Source: Epiperipatus broadwayi (lineage: Eukaryota; Onychophora; Udeonychophora; Euonychophora; Peripatidae). Taken from it: a stretch of DNA of 64,000 bases. The DNA is taken from positions 124,001 to 188,000 of the forward strand of contig JAQFVV010013068.1 in assembly GCA_028023455.1 (NCBI GenBank). The letters run 5' to 3'. The position numbers and the translations under genes were made by a program. Positions 58,830-64,000 of the stretch are shown one piece after another. Position 1 is the stretch's first letter. Every line of letters begins with the position of its first letter. The notes beneath the pieces are model-generated. The model was not told where the DNA came from. It did no database searches and saw only the letters and a program-made list of their open reading frames with translations.

Positions 58830-59864
58830 GTAAATTATTTTGAGTAAAAAGAAAAGAAATAATTTTATTCATTATAAGAGTTTTTAAACCAGTCTTATAA
58901 TTTGGATATTTTTGCTGCAAATATAAAAGAATATAGTATCAACAAAAAAAATATAAATTTCCCTGATTACCAAGTTAAAATAAACATTGACCATATACAA
59001 CAGTGAAATATTAAAATTTAAATTTTAAAGTGTGTACATTTGCTAAAGCATATTCTCTCAATCAGTTTTGGATTAAAATGCTAATTTTGCTTGTAGCAAA
59101 ATCATAGTCTTTGTAGTTAAAATAATTTGTGAATTATGCACTCATTAATTAACTTTATATGAACAATTGTTGCTAAACATCACTTATTTGTTTAATTTTA
59201 AATCAATAATCTCATAATTTGTGTCTGACACTAAGATAATTGTAGCTTTTATTATAGATGTGAGTAAAAAAAATAGAAAAAGATTTAATTATTTACATTA
59301 CTGAAAACTATATATTATATTTTTTATCTAATTTTTATTTCATTTCTTTTGCATTTGTGAAAAAAGAAAAAAAAATCAAATTGTTGCTTTAAAAAATTTA
59401 AAAAAAAAAAACAGCATTGAAAAAAATCAAAGTGCCTCAAAAATAAATCTTCAGATTTAGCGAATAATATTTTTAGGTTATGAAAGAAAAAAACTATATA
59501 TCCAGCTACGCAGAAGTGGTTTTATACTTAACCATAGGATAGTTATTTTTTGATTAATAGTATACTTAGTAAAATATTTATTAATTATTTTTTTCAAGGT
59601 TTATTTTTGTAATCATTTGTTTATATATATTGAATTTAAAGTAATTCATTAAGTTTTTCCTATATAGGAACCTATTATTATTGTTTGTTTTTTATGTGAG
59701 ATTTTTGATTTATAATGCATTTTCAGGAACCAAATGTGTGTCAAAAAAAATCTTTCAGTATGTCTAATAATGTTTGATAATGACAATTGTTAAATTTATA
59801 TTTATTTTTTAGTGTTTTCCTGAAGATTTGTGATGATTGTGTTTTAGTTGTATTTATATATTGA
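58830..59864. other. AT-rich interval without recognised feature
   Basis: No feature was supported. Confidence 0.4.
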
Positions 59865-60019
59865 ACTATTTCCATAATCTAATATGAGTATTAATTTTTA
59901 GAAAAATTTCACTTTATTTAAATATTCAAAATACATTCAACTGTTAGTAATAGCACACAGGTTAGTATATTCACAATGTTTTGAGATATATTATTCTCTT
60001 TTTTTCAAGTGATGCTGAC
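59865..60019 (-). repeat. SINE-A, truncated arm abutting block R5
   Basis: The order 'ttgaactatttccataatct', 'gtaatagcacacaggttagt', 'ttctctttttttcaagtgat' then 'gctgac' matches 46530-46650 (SINE-A, - strand), and breaks off at the start of block R5. The missing part is the tRNA-like head. Confidence 0.75.
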
Positions 60020-60522
60020 GGTGCTTGTCTTATAGCTAAAGATGCCATTGGATGGCGCCGTTTTCACGCTAAAACTATAAAATATGAACATTCACGGGCC
60101 GTTGATTTTAATAATTTTTCTGTGTTTTTTTGTAATGCGAAAATAAAAACAAAACAAAATCGTCTTTTTTAAATATTATTTTTTTATTAACGTATATAAT
60201 TTAAATGATAATAATAAATGTAAAATAAAATCAACAAATTACAATTTGATTTGTGTTTTTTATATCGTATACTTTTTAAATTGTGTTACGGCTTTTTTTA
60301 TATCAACTTTCTATCGGATATTTTTTTACTTGTTACGACTTTTTTTGTTGTTGTTTAACTAAAAAATAATAATCGTAATAAAAGTAAAAGTTGTTATGGT
60401 TAGATTTAGGGTTCTGTTGTTTGTAATGCTAAAATAAAGAAATTCAAAATCGTAACCGTACTCGGACAAAAGAAACTCAAACTTTTTTAAACAACAACAA
60501 ACACATACAAATGTCTTCTTTA
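60020..60522 (+). repeat. 503-bp duplicated block R5, copy 2
   Basis: This is the second copy of the block at 47622-48122, differing at about a dozen bases and a few short indels (for example extra 'taaaag' near 60383, missing 'aaag' near 60470). The 150-base open start (ACLIAKDAIGWRRFHAKTIK) is retained with two conservative-looking changes. The frame at 59981-60172 starts in SINE-A and enters the block. Similarity ends at 'atgtcttcttta'. Confidence 0.8.
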
Positions 60523-60919
60523 CTTATTAAACATGTTTATAATATTTGCTTTTTATTAAATTTACAAAAAAACCTGTATATTTGGACTTTTCTTACTAGA
60601 TATTTTTTTCGTACCACTCTTTTTTACTTCAAAAATATACAGACGGTAGAATCTTCTTTGTCTCGTGAAATGTTACTAACAGTAAGTTACTTGACATGTT
60701 ACCTAATTGCAACTCAATAAAAACATAGATATTTAACATTTTCCCAATAAAAGTTCAATATAGTATGTTGTAAAAAGTCTTAAAATTATTGCTTTAAAAA
60801 ATCTGAACATTTCAATAGTTTAAAATAAAAAAAAATCCAATGAAAACATTTCAATACAATTCAAATACAAACTCTCTCATCAAGCCGTAATTATTTTATA
60901 AATTGTGAGAATTCGGAAA
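60523..60919. other. AT-rich interval, short open frame after block R5
   Basis: An ATG at the block's end (60511) opens a 69-residue frame rich in Leu, Phe and Tyr with no recognised motif. Copy 1 has a different sequence after the same ATG, so the frame is probably fortuitous. Confidence 0.3.
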
Positions 60920-61075
60920 ATGTATTTGCTGCTATGCGACATACAAGCTGTACTGCGACCCGAGATAGCGGCCTGCATTCTGTAGCACAACAAAAAAGTT
61001 GTATTATAGAAATACGCAGGTTCGAACGTGTTGACCGCGGAAACAGCTAAAAGATGAGTACCATTATTTGAACCC
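60920..61075. repeat. GC-richer island with box B-like motif
   Basis: Unlike its surroundings, this stretch contains many CpG (GCGACCCGAGATAGCGGCC, ACCGCGG) and GGTTCGAACGTG, a box B-like sequence. It may be a tRNA-derived fragment or an exon-like relic. The - strand frame 60880-61077 is unrecognised. Confidence 0.3.
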
Positions 61076-63834
61076 ACAACTGTTCCATACTTTCAGACAA
61101 TTTTTCAATTCACCTTGTAATTGTTCATGACATATTCTCAATTTTTTTTATGTTCAGGGCAGATTATTTTCACAGCAATTAGAATGCACTCACATGTAAA
61201 CTTCTTTCAAAAAATGGATTCAAATTTTCTATTTTTTTCTGAAATAATATAACTTTCATTTATAAATTTTTTTGACTAATACATACTTCTTATAAAACAT
61301 GTCTGCTGCTTAATTAAGCTTCTTTACAAGTTTTCTATTTTAATATTGTTTTCCCCCAACAATTTTGTTGTAATTAAAATATTTTGATAAATAGTGCCTC
61401 TTAATATGGTGTTCCTTTTAATTGTAATACTTTCCTGACACAACAGTTACATTGGTTTATTGCTTCTTTCTATAAGTGTTTGTCTATTTCTATTAAAATG
61501 AGTGACTTTTAGAGTTACTTTTTCTTATCTTACTCAGTGTAAAAATCATAAAACAAATAACTGCAAAATAATAATAATAAATGAAGTAAAATATAAGTTC
61601 TATTTTTGCTAGTATGTGACATACATCTACAAAAGTCATTATAAAAACATACAAAATACCCTCAAATTGTAGATTAAATCTATAATCAGACAGACCACAC
61701 AAATGGAATATTGTACCTCTGTTAGAATGAACTAGAACTATTATAAAGATTGGAGAAAAATATTTGGTTGAAAAAGTAAATATTTTATTTTACTTAACTC
61801 TTAATTCAACATTTGCATTACACATATATTTACATAGAAGTTTTATATACAGTTATTTTAGATATGTCTTGAAAATGTCTGATGATTGGGTTGATAGCTT
61901 TTGAGGGTTAAAGTTGACCTATGGATCAGAGATTGCCCTCCCCTTATTTAGAACATTGAAATTTAAAGCAAATGGCCTACGGATACATTTTTAGCAATAA
62001 ATTAAAAAGTAATATATATTAATTAGCAGTTGATTTTTAAAAATAAAAACATTCTTGTAATTCTTATTATTTCACTACTTTTCTTTTTTGTTTCACTCTT
62101 TTGTTTTCTATGTTACACATCTGAAATTACTGTTAATATATAAATATCCCCTCACATATCCATAAATTAATAACTTTTTAAGATTTTTTTTTTTTAAATT
62201 TCATAATTATTTGACATTGAAAATATCAAATTAATAATATTTATAATTTTAATGAACGTTTATATAAAATAATAAAATTGACAATGAAACAGAAATCTGT
62301 TTTTTATATTTTAAACTTAATTGATATATATATAATGTGTGATCTATTTCACTACAGATTTAATCTACAATTTGAGAGCATTTTGTTTGTTTTATAGTGA
62401 TTTTTGCAGATATGTGGGTTTATAATTTTGTATATGCACTTTGATCTAAAAACTTAAACTATAGAAAATTGAAATACTTTTTTTATTTAATCCTTTTTCC
62501 AATCATAAATCACAGATACTGGAGAAAATATGGCTAGATATTGCCAGAGGTGCAATATACTCTTAAACTGACTATAGACCCACAAAATTAAAACATTTTT
62601 TATTTATTGTAATCAGGGGAGAGAAAAGACAAATATCAAAGTATTTTTAAATAATATATATATACATATTTTATGAAAAATACTTTTATTTAAAGTGATA
62701 AGTAGAGTACTAAAAACCAAAAACTGTTAGATTTAACTTGAAATAAAAATGGGGAACATCCACAAAATAATGAATTCAATCATTAGTAATTTCAAGTTAA
62801 ATCTAATAGCCAAAATTATAGTTGAAGCAAAAAAATATTTTTAGATTTTTAGTGCATTAATTATCAAATTAAATAAAAATATTTTTTATATTTTTATAAA
62901 TGTTATTTTTATATATTTTTAGTATTCAGACATTTTGCAATAGACTTTTTGTGACTATTCATATTCAAATTTATAAACCAAGATTCCAAATAACATTGCC
63001 ATGTTTCCAGTATTTGAAATCAAGTTTATGTGCATTAAAAACATTAACAGAATTTTTATGTTTATGAAGGCAATAAATAAAGTTAGTTTTAGTTAAACAA
63101 TCTTTCATCTTTTTTTATTATTATTCTTATTAAATATAAATGCTTCTTTAATAAATTAGTCATGATATTCAATGAAAGTATAATTTAAAAAAATATATCA
63201 TCACCCATTTGCAGTTTAGGTGACCAACATTGTTAGTCTGGAAAAGTAGCTAAACAATCCTGAACTGCATTGGCATTAATACTCAACATGAATACAAAAG
63301 GACTACCATTTGATTCTCTGTTTTCAAACTATCTTTAAATTTACATAATATATTAAATATACAAATCTTTTGATGAGTAAATTCTTTGTTTTTATAATTC
63401 TTGCCTAAATAAAATGCAAGTAGACAAAGACGAATCTTCAAAACAATGATTTGACTGGCACCTGGTATCCCTGATTTGTTTCCTCAATATGTAAGTATTG
63501 TCAATTCTCTGCCCAAAATCAGGTAAAATAACTAGGCATTCAAGAACTATAATAAAGCATCATCACTGGTAGTACAATGCCATTATTTTCTACCCTCTTA
63601 TTACAATTTATATTAGCATCGCAATTCTAAAGCTACATTATAATTTTTAATGCACTCCACATGTTATTAACATGAACTATTAAGCATATTGAAATGAAAA
63701 ACATCATTTCCATGTATAACAAAAATGTTGAAATGAAGCATAAATATGTTAATAAAAGAAAAAACACCATGAAGTTACTGAACATAAATATATAGTTTTA
63801 ATGTATGTCTGAGATGGCACTTTAATATTAATTA
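61076..63834. other. AT-rich interval without recognised gene
   Basis: No coding or shared repeat was found apart from a small hairpin at 62722-62812. Confidence 0.4.
62722..62812. repeat. Small inverted repeat
   Basis: The arms 'tgttagatttaacttgaaat' and 'atttcaagttaaatctaata' pair almost fully around a loop of about 45 bases. Confidence 0.75.
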
Positions 63835-64000
63835 TTTGTTGGACTATTTCCTTCATCTAATATTAAGAACTGAATGTCTTATAGAATTTTTTTTTAAAAC
63901 TTTACTTAAACTTTCTAAACACATTCAACTAATAGTAATAGTACTAACATTATATTATATACTAACCTATGTGTTATTACTAACAGTTGGATGTATTTAG
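63835..64000. repeat. SINE-A inverted arms, cut by the window end
   Basis: The - strand arm ('gttggactatttccttcatc', 'cattcaactaatagtaatag') meets a + strand arm ('actaacctatgtgttattac', 'aacagttggatgtattta') near 63950. The tRNA-like heads are deleted and the tail regions face each other. The second arm continues past the window. Confidence 0.75.

Noticed and set aside
60511-60720. A gene starting at the ATG at the end of block R5
   Set aside because: The sequence after the same ATG in the other copy (48111) is unrelated, so the frame is not conserved.

Overview
The window looks like nuclear DNA from an AT-rich animal genome, most likely an invertebrate. By eye it is about 70% A+T or more. 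It is packed with eukaryotic mobile-element families: APE-type non-LTR retrotransposons with (GAT)n-like tails, Penelope-like elements, hAT transposase relics, tRNA-derived SINEs and palindromic foldback repeats. There are no operons, bacterial ribosome sites, rRNA, intact tRNA genes or CRISPR arrays, and I find no intact host gene. Almost every recognisable coding stretch is a decayed transposon fragment. The phylum cannot be settled from the sequence: arthropod/arachnid, cnidarian and mollusc all remain possible.

Layout. 0.2-3.5 kb: two tRNA-like SINE pieces, a decayed reverse-transcriptase (RT) relic split by a foldback repeat, and an RTE-like fragment. 4.7 kb: a (TTA)/(TAA) microsatellite. 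6.2-12.9 kb: SINE-C copies, large palindromic 'F1' elements, a 0.5-kb perfect-looking foldback (F3), and a poly-C tract. 13.4-15.7 kb: an RTE 3' end, then a hAT transposase relic interrupted by foldback family 'F2'. 15.9-22.7 kb: minisatellites, then two long RTE-like copies on the + strand. 23.4-30.4 kb: short F2 insertions with perfect target-site duplications (TSDs), an inverted SINE-A pair, an F1 element nested inside a dead RTE copy, and a terminal-inverted-repeat element. 30.5-35.4 kb: the best RTE copy (- strand) and a second fragment. 38.8-48.3 kb: three Penelope-like relics, one lying between inverted SINE-A arms, further F1, F2 and SINE-C copies, a 0.5-kb block and a hAT fragment. 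49.7-52.3 kb: a possible gag-like relic and another F1 palindrome. 54.3-64 kb: a fourth Penelope relic, an F1 palindrome, the second copy of the 0.5-kb block, and SINE-A arms running off the window end.

The main biological story is insertion history. Two repeat families (F1 and F2) repeatedly appear as inverted or foldback structures bounded by 10-16 bp direct repeats. This is the footprint of target-primed insertion rather than of a typical cut-and-paste MITE. A 0.5-kb block occurs twice, each time abutting the same internal point of SINE-A but in opposite relative orientation. The four Penelope relics are recognisable from RT and GIY-YIG signatures despite having no long open frame.
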